NCBI GenBank assembly: GCA_024364805.1
Contig: CM044506.1
Coordinates: 20,161,225-20,225,224, forward strand
Length of the DNA: 64,000 nucleotides
Direction: 5' to 3'
DNA from: Euprymna scolopes
Taxonomy: Eukaryota; Mollusca; Cephalopoda; Sepiida; Sepiolidae
Position 1 is the first letter of the stretch, and every line of letters begins with the position of its first letter. Shown piece after piece: positions 62,005-64,000 of the stretch. The notes beneath the pieces are model-generated. The model was not told the DNA's origin. It ran no database searches and saw only the letters and a list, made by a program, of their open reading frames with translations. The translations under genes and the position numbers were made by a program.

Positions 62005-64000
62005 TACTGATTGTCCAGCAAATTAGTTTTGTGTTGTTATGAGCCGACAGCCAAGAGATGTGACGAAATATCAGAAAGATACGTTTCCGCTTTTAATTTA
62101 TGAATCCCCCAAAAGTGCTGAGGTGTCGTAAATATGAACATTGAATCAAAATAAGAAGACGCCATCGATCCCCCCCTTTCCTCACAGACGTAACAATATC
62201 ACAAGTGCAGTTTTGAGGTTTTATTGACAAACAAGCAGATTTAGGCGGCGTATAAAATCAAGCGTTGATTCTTTAATAAGACATGCGTGCGTTCGAAATG
62301 AATTGTTGACTGTAGAACACCATTGAACCATGTTACTTGACTTTTTAATTTTCAACTTTACTTCAAGCTATTATAAAAATGTTATAAAATCAACAGTAGA
62401 TTCTCTAATATGCAATGTAGAATACAATGTATTATTGACTGTCACAGCAGGGAAACGGGCGAAGTTCCCTTCCAGAACAATGCGAAGAGGAAGCCAGAGT
62501 ATGGAATCAATCGATTTGATTGAAAAGTGGGCGATTTCACCGATTTCGATGACAAGAAAAGTATTAGAAATGTGAAACATTCGTCGGTCATTATTTAATC
62601 CTGTGCAACGTAACCCTCCCTTGTATGATGGAACGCTTAAAGCCATTAGGTCATGTAAGTGTGTGAGATTTACATTTTTATATTTACCTCCTATATTGAA
62701 TTTGTTTTAATAAATGTGTCCACTTTCAGAGAAAACTTTTATTTTGTTAACTAAAACTCTTCAAACAAAATAGGCTATAGACGATATATCGTTTGACGAA
62801 ATATTTTTCATAATAAATCTGAATATATGCAAGTTATATGTAAGTTACACAATAAACATATTTAAGAGTTAGTTTATTTTCTAATAAATATTTTTCATCA
62901 TTAACTAAGATTTCTTACGCATTTTCTTACGCATTCTTTTGGGTTAGTTGGGCTGTTATGTTAACTAATTAGTAAATTTATTGTTAGCAAAAACTTAAAT
63001 GCACAGTCACGCCAACAACAGTGTGTACTACGAAAGGTGTTCGCTGATAGACTAAGCTGGCGCAAAGAACGAAAGAATAATATTAGATCTTGTGTCGACG
63101 GATACAATGAGTACTGTTGTCTTCATTTAGCTAATTGCCACTCACATTCTAAAGCAAAACCATCGGCTATTTATATACGACTAGTCACCATAAAATTGTT
63201 GGTGTAAGAACACTAAATGTATTGCAATATTGATTGACAGCAGCAAAGATAATTTGTCATTTCATGTGCATGTGTAATAATAAACATGTGCAGACCTTAA
63301 AAAGCAACAAAGCAAAATTGCAACACATATTTCTAACTAGTATATATAAGTGTGTGCATGTTTGCGAGATATAAAAATAAAAATAGAGGGAAAGAGGGGA
63401 AAGCTGTTATCTTGGTGTTAATATTCAACTGGTTCTGCTCATATAATATAGGGAAATACCTCCCACAAATGCATTCTGTCCTCTGTCAGTAGAACTTCAC
63501 AATAAGAAACCTTTTCTCAGCTCATAATTTCTTTTGTAGTCTGTGTTTTATTGCTTTGAATTTTCTTAAAGTAAGGTCTCTTGTACTTATACTTCCATTT
63601 ATATCTACTGAGACGTGGATCTCAACAAAGATTTAGTTATAGATACAAGTAAACGTGTGAACCATATAGTGTCGCCATGTTCAACTGACATTTCCCAACA
63701 AATGATCAATATTTACTTTGAAAAATATAATTCATGAAGTGCTATCTTCACAGTAAAATGATATTTGCATCATAGTATTAGGCGTAATATATCCTATTAT
63801 ACTTATGCCATTTACGTTCAATCGTATAACTAAATAACGCATAGGAACTACTCGAGGTCTTATATTATAAACAAACGTGTCAACAAAGCAATCTGACTTG
63901 AAATTCCAATCATTGCTCTTAGCAATCTATAGGCAGTAAATCGTTGGTAAAAATGGAAATGCGTTCTTTCGAACCTGAGAATATACAAGCGTTAAAAACT
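62005..64000. other. No recognised gene; one diverged direct duplication
   Basis: ATAAAATCAA...GATTCT.TAATA...TTATTGACTGT occurs twice (62256-62320 and 62386-62446). In one frame each copy encodes a similar peptide (IKSSVDSLIRHACVRNELLT and IKSTVDSLICNVEYNVLLTV). An 81-codon frame (62330-62575) includes the second copy. Beyond 62650 I see nothing. Confidence 0.4.

Overview
This is eukaryotic, AT-rich, gene-poor DNA. The repeat content points to a mollusc, most likely a cephalopod of the Octopus type: long (TA)n and (GTATAT)n tracts, degenerate CR1/Jockey-like LINEs, Penelope-like retroelement pieces with GIY-YIG domains, mariner and Tc1 relics, and many short Helitron-like (Helentron/HINE type) elements that end in a small GC hairpin followed by CTAGT or a close variant. 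The species is an inference; no conserved host gene was recognised. Two runs of N (15153-15417 and 35522-35830) are assembly gaps.

Layout. 1-3.4 kb: microsatellite, a Penelope-like GIY-YIG fragment, then a Helentron-like composite with an internal ~77-bp array. 3.4-8 kb: unique-looking AT-rich DNA with a 21-bp minisatellite whose units carry GTTACGTAA-type bZIP sites, about 300 bp upstream of a possible signal-peptide exon. 8.1-11.45 kb: a nearly full-length but broken LINE. 13.4-14.2 kb: a solitary Helentron-like end and a second LINE tail. 17.2-17.8 kb: candidate minus-strand gene for a small secretory or membrane glycoprotein. 17.87-20.64 kb: two head-to-tail Helentron-like elements. 21.45-22.73 kb: an almost complete mariner with inverted ends. 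24.9-26.3 kb: minus-strand copy of the 8-kb LINE. 27-28 kb: Penelope-like pieces with what looks like a 59-bp micro-inversion. 29.5-30.9 kb: three-part relic of a transposon-like gene. 31.6-36.7 kb: microsatellites, a minus-strand Penelope-like relic (RT plus GIY-YIG), and a minus-strand Helentron-like element with tRNA-like boxes. 36.8-38.7 kb: Tc1 relic, a palindromic element with hammerhead-like arms, and a third copy of the 8-kb LINE. 41.9-42.1 kb: short MITE. 42.6-43.4 kb: the best protein-coding candidate, a 269-residue single-exon type I membrane glycoprotein. 46.7-46.9 kb: second hammerhead-like element. 51.8-53.2 kb: another tandem pair of Helentron-like elements. 55 kb: a GATAAA-rich minisatellite. 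58.4-59.2 kb: minus-strand LINE relic. 60.9-62.0 kb: relic of an autonomous Helitron Rep/helicase protein.

The genes do not form an operon or pathway. The likely host genes are the two minus-strand, apparently intronless, glycosylated single-pass proteins 25 kb apart; they share layout but no alignable sequence that I can see. Everything else is mobile-element sediment. The most unusual signals are the pair of orphan glycoprotein genes, the hammerhead-like palindromic elements, the repeated tandem insertion of Helentron-like elements, and the micro-inversion in a Penelope-like tail.
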